A stretch of DNA of 5,077 bases from Eubacterium sp. (GTDB taxonomy: Bacteria > Bacillota > Clostridia > Lachnospirales > Lachnospiraceae), in the NCBI GenBank assembly GCA_024681495.1, contig JAILAS010000002.1, positions 1 to 5,077 of the forward strand, given 5' to 3'. Both the position numbers and the translations under genes were made by a program. Positions within the stretch are counted from its first letter, which is position 1. Each line of letters starts with the position of its first letter. The notes below the pieces were generated by a model that worked only from the letters and a program-made list of their open reading frames with translations, ran no database searches and was not told where the DNA came from. This document shows, one piece after another, positions 1 to 5,077 of the stretch.

Positions 1-1
1 C

Positions 2-583
2 ACATTGCACTTCACCTCGAACGCCAGCTACCTGACACGCACGATTATCATTGTGCTCCTGTGCTGCGTAGTTATCATTGCGCTCCTGTACTGGTACCTG
101 GGAACCGAGCACGGATCGGCGCTTCGCGCCACCGGAATCAATCCGAACATGGCTCGCGCGCAGGGCATAAACACCAACGCCATGAAGGTCATCGCATTGG
201 CCTTAAGCAACGGGCTGGTGGCACTGGCCGGCGGAATGCTCTCACAGTACCAGGGCTTTTCGGACGTCAATATGGGGCGCGGTGCGATCGTCATCGGACT
301 GGCGGCCGTTATCATCGGCGAGGTCATTGGCGACGCTATCTTCGGCAAGAAGATGAACTTCGTCATGCGGCTCTCGTTCGTGGTAGTCGGCGGTATCATC
401 TACTACCTCGTTTACGTCTTCGTGCTCTGGCTTAAGTTCCCCGCCAACGACATGAAGCTGCTCACCGCCATCGTCGTGGCCATCTTCCTCGCGGTTCCCT
501 ATCTGCGAGGAAAGAGGAAGAGCTCCTTCAGCAAACTCGCGAGGGAAAACGCTAAGAAGGATTACGGAAAGGAGAACGAATAA
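2..583 (+). CDS. ABC importer permease, 3' part (COG4120-like, BPD_transp_2 type), truncated by window start
   Basis: This is the C-terminal part of an inner-membrane permease that would form the translocation channel of an ABC importer. The frame is open to the window edge (ACA at 2-4, then TTG at 5). That TTG is probably an internal leucine and the real start lies upstream, since such permeases usually run to about 290-330 residues and only about 193 are visible. Counting the TTG as residue 1, hydrophobic segments lie near 13-32, 60-80, 92-112, 119-143 and 150-167, followed by a basic cytoplasmic tail. The loop at 38-56 (ALRATGINPNMARAQGIN) resembles the coupling loop of branched-chain amino acid and sugar permeases that contacts the ATPase. 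The stop codon shares one base with the start of the ATPase gene, so the two are surely cotranscribed. The family resembles the permease of TrpXYZ-type tryptophan importers, but the substrate cannot be read from this sequence. Confidence 0.88.
   Translation, partial: TLHFTSNASYLTRTIIIVLLCCVVIIALLYWYLGTEHGSALRATGINPNMARAQGINTNAMKVIALALSNGLVALAGGMLSQYQGFSDVNMGRGAIVIGLAAVIIGEVIGDAIFGKKMNFVMRLSFVVVGGIIYYLVYVFVLWLKFPANDMKLLTAIVVAIFLAVPYLRGKRKSSFSKLARENAKKDYGKENE
568..574 (+). promoter_or_regulatory. Ribosome binding site of the ABC ATPase gene
   Basis: AAAGGAG, 8 bases before the ATG at 583, lies within the last codons of the permease gene. It supports the overlapping TAATG start. Confidence 0.85.
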
Positions 584-1377
584 TGCTGGAAGTAATTGAT
601 GTAAAAAAGACATTTAACCCCGGCACCGTCAACGAGAAGCAGGCCCTCAAGGGCATAAGCTTCAAGTTAAACGACGGCGACTTCTGCACCGTAATCGGAG
701 GCAACGGAGCCGGAAAGTCCACCATAATGAACGCCATTGCCGGCGTATGGCCCGTGGACGAGGGAATGATCAAGATCGACGGAGAAGACGTCTCAGGTCT
801 GTGCGAATACAAGCGCGCATCCTTCCTGGGACGCGTATTCCAGGATCCCATGACGGGAACCGCGGCGGACATGCAGATTGAGGAGAACCTGGCGCTCGCC
901 GCCAGGCGCGGAAAAGCCAGAACCCTCGGCTGGGGCGTGAAAGCCGCCGAGCGCGAGAAGTACCGCGAGATGTTAAAGACTCTGGACCTCGGGCTCGAGG
1001 ACCGGCTCACCGCTAAGGTGGGACTCCTCTCCGGAGGACAGCGTCAGGCTCTCACTCTACTTATGGCGACGCTCAAGAAGCCCAAGCTCCTCCTTCTGGA
1101 CGAGCACACCGCGGCTCTGGATCCCAAGACCGCAGCCAAGGTGCTCGCGGCCACCGACCGCATCGTCGAGGAGAATCACCTGACGACAATGATGGTCACC
1201 CACAACATGCGCGACGCAATCGCGCACGGAAACCGCCTCATCATGATGAACGAGGGGCAGATCGTGGTGGATGTTTCGGGCGATGAGAAGAAAAGTCGCA
1301 CCGTCGAGGACCTCCTCCACAAATTCGAGCTGGCCGCGGGCGAGGACGCAGTCTCCGACCGCATGGTGCTCTCATAA
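583..1377 (+). CDS. ABC importer ATP-binding protein (COG1101-like), 264 aa
   Basis: This cytoplasmic ATPase would power the importer whose permease lies immediately upstream. All nucleotide-binding motifs are intact: Walker A GGNGAGKST at residues 39-47, Q-loop Q87, signature LSGGQRQ at 149-155, Walker B LLLLDE at 169-174, D-loop around ALD at 178-180 and switch histidine H207. Walker B is followed by histidine (DEHTAALDP) where many ABC proteins have proline. That variant, the length and the C-terminal tail (TVEDLLHKFELAAGE then DRMVLS) fit the COG1101 family that accompanies COG4120 permeases and COG2984 binding proteins. The ATG overlaps the permease stop as TAATG. A strong AAAGGAG ribosome binding site at 568-574 lies inside the permease gene, 8 bases before the start, so translational coupling is likely. 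The substrate is unknown; aromatic amino acids are one possibility by analogy with TrpXYZ systems. A terminator follows, so this is the last gene of the operon. Confidence 0.95.
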   Translation: MLEVIDVKKTFNPGTVNEKQALKGISFKLNDGDFCTVIGGNGAGKSTIMNAIAGVWPVDEGMIKIDGEDVSGLCEYKRASFLGRVFQDPMTGTAADMQIEENLALAARRGKARTLGWGVKAAEREKYREMLKTLDLGLEDRLTAKVGLLSGGQRQALTLLMATLKKPKLLLLDEHTAALDPKTAAKVLAATDRIVEENHLTTMMVTHNMRDAIAHGNRLIMMNEGQIVVDVSGDEKKSRTVEDLLHKFELAAGEDAVSDRMVLS

Positions 1378-1407
1378 TCCAATACGACTACTAGTATTTA
1401 AAGTATT

Positions 1408-1439
1408 AAACCGCATCCGATATCGGGTGCGGTTTTTTT
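1408..1439 (+). terminator. Intrinsic terminator of the ABC operon
   Basis: The sequence AAACCGCATCC, GATATC, GGGTGCGGTTT folds into a GC-rich stem with one T-G wobble, and the innermost bases can pair further to leave an ATAT loop. The stem runs straight into seven T residues (1433-1439). It sits about 30 bases after the ATPase stop codon. On the opposite strand the same hairpin is followed only by TTTAATACTTT, so it could act weakly for the converging cardiolipin synthase transcript. Confidence 0.93.
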
Positions 1440-1458
1440 ATGGACTGTATGTAAGATG

Positions 1459-1490
1459 GACCGGGACCGGCTGGTTTACATAAATCCAGC
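1459..1490. other. Convergent intergenic spacer with tandem GACCGG and a weak hairpin
   Basis: Between the ABC terminator and the stop codon of the cardiolipin synthase, GACCGG occurs twice in tandem (1459-1470). It is followed by a weak hairpin with arms GCTGG (1470-1474) and CCAGC (1486-1490), which can extend through TTT/AAA if one T is bulged. There is no T-tract on either side. No gene is visible, and the function, if any, is unclear. Confidence 0.35.
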
Positions 1491-1518
1491 ATACGAACCC
1501 GCACTGTTTGGCACTCCC

Positions 1519-3096
1519 CTACAGCAGCTCCGCGAATAACCTCAGAAACAGCTGTCCGAGACGAAGGCCCGGGTTTCGGTCGCCGCCGTATTTGAAAGTG
1601 ACTTCGCGGCTCTGAGCGAGCAGAGACTCGATATCCTCCCTGATCCGGACCGCTATGTCAGCATCGTAGATCCAGCAGGCATTCTCGAAGTGATGGTAGA
1701 GGCTGCGGTAGTCGAGGTTTATGGTGCCGCAGACCGACATACGGTCGTCCACCACGCACAGCTTGCAGTGGCAAAAGCCGGGCGTCCACTCGAAGATCCG
1801 AACGCCGTTGATTACCAGCGGGTGGTAGAAGGACCTGGTCACGCCGTAGACGATCTTCTTATCGGGGATGCCGGGCGTCAGTATGCGCACATCCACGCCG
1901 CGCTTGGCCGCCAGGGAGATGGCGTGCGTCATCTCGTCGGTAAGAATGAGGTATGGAGACACGAAGTAGCAGTACCTCTCGGCCTTCTCAATCATGCTTA
2001 TGTAGACGTTCTCACCCACGCGCTCCCTGTCCATCGGGCTGTCGCCGTAGGGCTGTATGAACGTATCCCCCTTACTCTCGTAGGGATGGTCGGGCAGGTA
2101 CTTCTCGAGGTCTGTATCAAAAGAATACTTCTTTCGGGGCTTGGCGGCGTTCCACATCTCCAGGAAGGTCACGGTCAGGGATTTGACCGCATCGCCCTGA
2201 AGGCGTATGCCGCAGTCGCGCCACTCTCCGTACGGATGGGTGATTCCGAAGTATTTATCCGCCAGGTTGTAGCTGCCGGTATATCCGATCCGGCCGTCAA
2301 TAACGGTGAGCTTCCGGTGATCGCGGTTGTTCAGGAACATGTTCAGACCGGGAGCCAGCGGATTGAAGGCCCTGCACTGGATTCCCAGCTCCTCCATCCT
2401 GCCGACGAAGTCCATCGTTATGAAGCTTATGCTTCCCATGTCGTCGTAGAAGACGCGGACCTCCACGCCCTCGTTGACCTTCTTAACCAGGACTTTTTCT
2501 ATGGCCGCCCAGGATATTTTATCCTCTATGGCGTGATACTCCATAAAGATGAAGTCGCGGGCGTTCTCGAAATCCTCGAGCTGTCGTTCCAGGGAGCGGT
2601 TGGCGCTGTCAAAGTACTCGACGTCGGTATTGTTCCAAAGCGGATAGCCCGAGCTCCTGCGGATGTACTCGGAGATTCCGACTGCCTGCGAGTCCATATT
2701 GCGAAGCGATGCGACCACGGCCTCGTCGCCCTTGCGGGTGAGCACCGGAATGAGCCTCTCGTCTATCTCCCTGTACCTCTTCTTCATCTTTCGGGTACCG
2801 CCGTTGAGACCGATCAGAAGATAGACTATCAGCCCGACGAAGGGTATGGCCAGCATGAGTATAATCCAAGGCATCTTCATCGAAGACGTCTTATTTTGGG
2901 CATAGATAATAAGGGATAATACGATAGAAGTTATCCACGAAATGAGTATTACAATCGCTATATGATCGAGGGAAAGGCCGGTCAGTATCAGCACAACCAC
3001 CACTACTGACAGCATAAACGAGATGGCCGTAAACGCCATCCTCTTCAGGCCGTTTTTAGTCTTCGCCCTGCCCTCGTATGTGATTTGGTTTTCCAT
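1519..3096 (-). CDS. cls: Cardiolipin synthase, PLD superfamily, 525 aa
   Basis: This membrane enzyme is expected to condense two phosphatidylglycerol molecules into cardiolipin and glycerol. Three N-terminal hydrophobic segments lie at about 19-40, 43-66 and 76-97. The third (PWIILMLAIPFVGLIVYLL) is typical of the PLDc_N domain of Cls proteins. Two complete HxKxxxxD catalytic motifs follow: H260/K262/D267 with GSYN at 274-277, and H443/K445/D450 with GTIN at 457-460. Having both HKD motifs in one chain is what the fold needs for its active site. The second motif is rich in cysteine (C442, C444, C447, C456). The length is slightly above the usual 480-510 residues, with no sign of truncation. 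The ATG at 3096 is supported by AAGGA 8 bases upstream. The gene converges on the ABC operon and diverges from the diguanylate cyclase gene, and it appears to be monocistronic. Another PLD-type phosphatidyltransferase is the only real alternative. Confidence 0.94.
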   Translation of the reverse strand: MENQITYEGRAKTKNGLKRMAFTAISFMLSVVVVVLILTGLSLDHIAIVILISWITSIVLSLIIYAQNKTSSMKMPWIILMLAIPFVGLIVYLLIGLNGGTRKMKKRYREIDERLIPVLTRKGDEAVVASLRNMDSQAVGISEYIRRSSGYPLWNNTDVEYFDSANRSLERQLEDFENARDFIFMEYHAIEDKISWAAIEKVLVKKVNEGVEVRVFYDDMGSISFITMDFVGRMEELGIQCRAFNPLAPGLNMFLNNRDHRKLTVIDGRIGYTGSYNLADKYFGITHPYGEWRDCGIRLQGDAVKSLTVTFLEMWNAAKPRKKYSFDTDLEKYLPDHPYESKGDTFIQPYGDSPMDRERVGENVYISMIEKAERYCYFVSPYLILTDEMTHAISLAAKRGVDVRILTPGIPDKKIVYGVTRSFYHPLVINGVRIFEWTPGFCHCKLCVVDDRMSVCGTINLDYRSLYHHFENACWIYDADIAVRIREDIESLLAQSREVTFKYGGDRNPGLRLGQLFLRLFAELL

Positions 3097-3104
3097 AATT
3101 GCCG

Positions 3105-3109
3105 TCCTT
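3105..3109 (-). promoter_or_regulatory. Ribosome binding site of the cardiolipin synthase gene
   Basis: AAGGA on the minus strand, 8 bases before the ATG at 3096, confirms that start. Confidence 0.75.
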
Positions 3110-3159
3110 ATTGTTTAAATTTACATAATCTCCCCATTGGAGAGCCATATCAGTTACTA

Positions 3160-3168
3160 ATTATAACA
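3160..3168 (-). promoter_or_regulatory. Probable extended -10 promoter for the cardiolipin synthase gene
   Basis: The minus strand reads TGTTATAAT, a perfect TATAAT preceded by the TGn of an extended -10 element. No good -35 hexamer is seen at 16-18 bases, which is tolerated by extended -10 promoters. Transcription would start near 3153 and give a leader of about 57 bases. That leader includes a small hairpin (3129-3143, TCTCC/GGAGA). Confidence 0.6.
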
Positions 3169-3201
3169 TATTATTAATACTAAATATTACAATGTGGTCT
3201 G

Positions 3202-3220
3202 TAATTGTCCCCCTAATTGT
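3202..3220 (+). repeat. Direct repeat TAATTGT, possible operator
   Basis: TAATTGT occurs at 3202-3208 and again at 3214-3220, 12 bases apart start to start and separated by five C. The inverted half ACAAT at 3189-3193 faces ATTGT at 3204-3208. The position just upstream of the weak -10-like site for the cyclase gene would suit a regulator binding site. In such an AT-rich stretch, chance is a real alternative. Confidence 0.3.
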
Positions 3221-3222
3221 AG

Positions 3223-3228
3223 TAAAAT
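3223..3228 (+). promoter_or_regulatory. Weak candidate -10 box for the diguanylate cyclase gene
   Basis: TAAAAT matches five of six -10 positions and would give a start near 3235 and a leader of about 28 bases. No convincing -35 box lies at 16-18 bases, so an activator or another promoter may be needed. Confidence 0.3.
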
Positions 3229-3250
3229 TATCGTAAGGTATTTATTTACT

Positions 3251-3258
3251 GAGGGGAG
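3251..3258 (+). promoter_or_regulatory. Ribosome binding site that decides the cyclase start
   Basis: GAGGGGAG lies 4 bases before the ATG at 3263, or 7 bases if counted from its GAGGG part. The in-frame GTG at 3194 has no such site, and starting there would add 23 polar, cysteine-containing residues before the membrane segment. The ATG at 3263 is therefore the better start. Confidence 0.8.
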
Positions 3259-3262
3259 TCTT

Positions 3263-4864
3263 ATGAGCAACAAAACGTTACAACGAACGTCATATATAAT
3301 TATTGCAGTCCTTCTCCTGGCCATGTTGTGCCAGGGGGCGTATTTCTTATATACATCTTACGAAAAATCCATCAATCACGAGGCGATACTCGAACTTATA
3401 AACGATGAAATAACCTATGAGGAAGACACCCTGGACGATCAGCTTGCGGTAATCGATTCCTGGCTGTCCAAAAGAAATTTATACAACGAAGATTACGGAA
3501 GGCTTTACGAGAGAAAAAGCCTCATCTACAAGCACAGGGAGGATGATACAAACTACGCCAGATGCCTGGGCTATGCTCTCTACTACCTCAAAAATTCCGA
3601 TGACACAGCCTACACGGCGAACCTGTTTCTGGACCTGTCCATGTTCTACATAACCAATAACAACTACGACTGTGCCAAAGAAGCTCTTGAGGACGTTTAC
3701 GCATTGACGTCCTTTGAGGACATAGAAGATCTCCAGGTCAAAAGCTACGCGTACAGACTGAGGGCTATAATCGAAATTCATGACGAAGACTACGAAGCCG
3801 CCGAGGAAGACCTTAAGACCGCCAAAGAGGTTATCAATCAGTCCGACACCGGCATATACGAAGACGCATACAGGGCCATGATTGCCGCCAATATGGCCAA
3901 ATTGTACTTCTTTGAAGGAAGGTACGACGAGGCTCAGGTGATACTCGACGAATACGAAGACAGCGAACTCTTCGAGCAGACTGTATATGCCTCGGTTCTG
4001 GCGCGTGACTTCATACTTCCTTATTATGAAGCCGCCTCGTACATGGCCATGGTAACCGATGTCAATATCGACGTCCCCCTGGACAAGTACATCGAATACT
4101 GCGAAAAGTATGATTACATAATATGCGAGCTCAACACTTTACTGTATTTAAACAATAACTATCCGCCCAAAACAAATGAGCAGATGGCAGATTTCTATGC
4201 CCTTCTGAGCGCCGCATACGAAAGGGCATCCGACGCAGAAACTCTCACATATACGGAGCTTATCGACGGAGAGATTTCCGACTCCATGACAGCTGCCGCT
4301 ACCGCTGTCTCCACAGCCAAACAGCAGTCACGTAGCCTCCAGTTTTTTGCATTCGTTCTTTCAATAGTGCTGATTGTAATAGGATCCGGCATCGTAATGA
4401 TTAAATCCATGTCAAGGGATTCTCTGACAGGCATATCGAACAGGGGATACTTCAACAAAGCACTGCTCAAGCTCAAAACCGGAAAAACGCCCTACGGAAT
4501 CATCATGATTGATATTGACGACTTCAAGAAGGTAAACGACACCTACGGACACGGCACGGGCGACGAAGTGCTCATGAAATTCGGCGAAATTTTCAACGAT
4601 TTCAATAACACCAACATAACTCCGTATCGTTACGGGGGAGAGGAATTCGTCATAATCGTTAAAAACAACCCTCTCTCCTCCATAGAAGCAATAAGCGAAA
4701 ACATCCGCATTATCATCGAAAACACCCATTGGAATTTCGGAACGGTGACAGTAAGCATAGGAATAGCCACCTCCGACGAAGGATTCGATTCGGTTTTAGA
4801 GCGAGCTGATAAGAACCTCTATGCCTCCAAATCCGAAGGCAAAAACCGCACGACCTTTAACTAA
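3263..4864 (+). CDS. Membrane-bound diguanylate cyclase with extracytoplasmic TPR-like sensor, 533 aa
   Basis: This protein is predicted to make cyclic di-GMP from two GTP in response to a signal outside the membrane. A short N-terminus leads into a membrane segment at about 11-30. Residues 31-358 form a very acidic, tyrosine-rich helical region with TPR-like pieces (for example DYEAAEEDLKTAKEV at 176-190 and GRYDEAQVILDEYED at 219-233). A second membrane segment spans about 360-381. The GGDEF domain starts at DSLTG (386-390) and is complete: D417, N425 and D434 sit at the metal- and nucleotide-binding positions, the catalytic motif is GGEEF at 458-462, and the end is ADKNLYASKSEGKNR. Where the inhibitory I-site RxxD would lie (449-452) the sequence is NTNI, so product inhibition through that site is not expected. 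Only about five residues separate the membrane segment from the GGDEF domain, and no PAS, HAMP or EAL domain is visible. The gene stands alone and diverges from the cardiolipin synthase gene. The ligand is unknown. Confidence 0.93.
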   Translation: MSNKTLQRTSYIIIAVLLLAMLCQGAYFLYTSYEKSINHEAILELINDEITYEEDTLDDQLAVIDSWLSKRNLYNEDYGRLYERKSLIYKHREDDTNYARCLGYALYYLKNSDDTAYTANLFLDLSMFYITNNNYDCAKEALEDVYALTSFEDIEDLQVKSYAYRLRAIIEIHDEDYEAAEEDLKTAKEVINQSDTGIYEDAYRAMIAANMAKLYFFEGRYDEAQVILDEYEDSELFEQTVYASVLARDFILPYYEAASYMAMVTDVNIDVPLDKYIEYCEKYDYIICELNTLLYLNNNYPPKTNEQMADFYALLSAAYERASDAETLTYTELIDGEISDSMTAAATAVSTAKQQSRSLQFFAFVLSIVLIVIGSGIVMIKSMSRDSLTGISNRGYFNKALLKLKTGKTPYGIIMIDIDDFKKVNDTYGHGTGDEVLMKFGEIFNDFNNTNITPYRYGGEEFVIIVKNNPLSSIEAISENIRIIIENTHWNFGTVTVSIGIATSDEGFDSVLERADKNLYASKSEGKNRTTFN

Positions 4865-4910
4865 GTAAAAGTCTCTCATCTGAATTTCGAATATTCAAAT
4901 ATTCCCAGAA

Positions 4911-4958
4911 ATCGAGTAGGAGAAATTTCTCATAAGTGAGAAATTCCTCCTACTCGAT
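4911..4958. repeat. Long near-perfect hairpin (22-bp stem, TAAG loop)
   Basis: Left arm 4911-4932 and right arm 4937-4958 are reverse complements over 22 bases with a single A/C mismatch at 4923/4946. They leave a four-base loop, TAAG. Beyond one A/A mismatch, two more pairs (4908-4909 with 4960-4961) can form. The left arm also contains a self-palindrome, GAGAAATTTCTC (4920-4931). It begins 47 bases after the cyclase stop codon. Neither strand has a proper T-tract after the stem, so it is not a textbook intrinsic terminator. It may still protect or end the mRNA, or be a dispersed palindromic repeat. Confidence 0.85.
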
Positions 4959-4961
4959 ATC

Positions 4962-4974
4962 ACGCCAAAGGCGT
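4962..4974. repeat. Short hairpin ACGCC-AAA-GGCGT
   Basis: A perfect 5-bp stem with a three-base loop sits three bases after the long hairpin. Its last base (T4974) is also the first base of the next inverted repeat, so the two structures are mutually exclusive at that base. Confidence 0.5.
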
Positions 4975-5009
4975 CGGCAAAAACGACAATCGGATGTTGA
5001 TTTTGCCGA
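4974..5009. promoter_or_regulatory. Inverted repeat TCGGCAAAA/TTTTGCCGA overlapping a promoter, possible operator
   Basis: A perfect 9-bp inverted repeat has arms at 4974-4982 and 5001-5009, separated by 18 bases. The right arm overlaps the end of the -35 hexamer and fills part of the -35/-10 spacer of the promoter at 4997-5024. That is where a repressor would block polymerase. The wide spacing would fit a dimer binding two turns apart, or the repeat could instead act as a hairpin if transcribed from upstream. The regulator is not identifiable. Confidence 0.5.
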
Positions 5010-5024
5010 AACATGGATTATAAT
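4997..5024 (+). promoter_or_regulatory. Sigma-A type promoter of the gene starting at 5055
   Basis: TTGATT (4997-5002) and a perfect TATAAT (5019-5024) are separated by 16 bases. Transcription would start near 5031, giving a leader of about 24 bases before the ATG at 5055. It is the best -35/-10 pair in the window. Confidence 0.75.
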
Positions 5025-5042
5025 AAAGAAAAAGGATGAAAT

Positions 5043-5048
5043 GGGAGG
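5043..5048 (+). promoter_or_regulatory. Ribosome binding site of the gene starting at 5055
   Basis: GGGAGG lies six bases before the ATG at 5055. With the promoter just upstream, it supports a real gene start even though little of the gene is visible. Confidence 0.75.
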
Positions 5049-5054
5049 TTCGCG

Positions 5055-5077
5055 ATGTATTACCACAGACAACTGGA
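5055..5077 (+). CDS. Start of an unidentified gene, truncated by window end
   Basis: ATG is followed by six more complete codons (MYYHRQL) before the window ends. The gene is inferred from its context: a good promoter at 4997-5024, a GGGAGG ribosome binding site six bases upstream, and an open frame. Seven residues are too few to name a product. The start is loosely reminiscent of AAA/DUF4143-type ATPases that begin with MYY or MYI followed by basic residues, but this is not enough for a call. It faces the same way as the cyclase gene but has its own promoter. Confidence 0.6.

Noticed and set aside
5..7. TTG as the true start of the permease gene
   Set aside because: The frame is open upstream to the window edge, and the visible part is much shorter than the family's usual length, so this is probably an internal leucine.
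1271..1483. 70-codon open frame overlapping the end of the ATPase gene and the terminator
   Set aside because: It runs through the terminator hairpin, has no ribosome binding site, and is a shadow of the ATPase coding sequence.
1470..1490. GCTGG/CCAGC hairpin as the cls terminator
   Set aside because: Only five solid base pairs, with the extension needing a bulge, and no T-tract follows on either strand.
1690..2919. 409-codon open frame on the plus strand opposite the cardiolipin synthase gene
   Set aside because: It lies entirely inside a gene with both HKD motifs intact, has no ribosome binding site, and its product has no recognisable domain or plausible composition. It is a by-product of the codon use of cls.
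3194..3262. Upstream GTG start for the cyclase
   Set aside because: There is no ribosome binding site before it and it would add a polar, cysteine-containing stretch before the membrane anchor. The ATG at 3263 has GAGGGGAG directly upstream.
4911..4958. Long hairpin called as an ordinary intrinsic terminator
   Set aside because: The stem is followed by ATCACG on the plus strand and by ATTTCTGGG on the minus strand, not a U-run, so it is listed as a repeat or structure instead.
4865..5054. CRISPR array, riboswitch or tRNA in the structured intergenic region
   Set aside because: No regularly spaced direct repeats, no tRNA-like cloverleaf and no riboswitch core could be recognised. The structure is explained by inverted repeats and a promoter.

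Overview
The window reads like an ordinary stretch of chromosome from a Gram-positive bacterium, probably a Clostridia or Lachnospiraceae-type Firmicute. This is inferred from the strong purine-rich ribosome binding sites (AAGGAG, AAGGA, GAGGGGAG, GGGAGG), the AT-rich intergenic promoters, the Firmicute-style cardiolipin synthase and the style of the ABC importer. No tRNA, rRNA, CRISPR, transposase or phage gene is visible. The taxonomic guess is not proven by anything here.

Layout. Bases 2-1377 hold the 3' end of an ABC importer operon on the + strand: the last ~193 codons of a multi-spanning permease (COG4120-like), overlapped by one base (TAATG) by a complete ATP-binding protein (COG1101-like). 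The operon ends at a clear intrinsic terminator at 1408-1439. Related systems pair these two with a COG2984-type substrate-binding lipoprotein, which would lie upstream of the window. A complete PLD-superfamily cardiolipin synthase (1519-3096, - strand) converges on this operon. Across a 166-base AT-rich divergent promoter region lies a membrane-bound diguanylate cyclase (3263-4864, + strand). It has a large, acidic, helical and TPR-like domain between two membrane segments, followed by an apparently active GGDEF domain that lacks the product-inhibition I-site.

Bases 4865-5054 are non-coding but structured. They hold a 22-bp near-perfect hairpin (4911-4958), a short hairpin (4962-4974), and a 9-bp inverted repeat (4974-5009) whose right arm lies within a good sigma-A promoter (TTGATT, 16 bases, TATAAT). 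That promoter drives a new gene which starts at 5055 and runs off the window after seven codons.

How the parts relate. The ABC genes form one uptake unit. The cardiolipin synthase and diguanylate cyclase are divergently transcribed and may share regulatory DNA, but nothing in the sequence shows they act together. I see no convincing new multi-gene system. The items most worth a second look are the 4911-4958 hairpin, the promoter with its overlapping inverted repeat at 4974-5024, and the unusual sensor of the cyclase.
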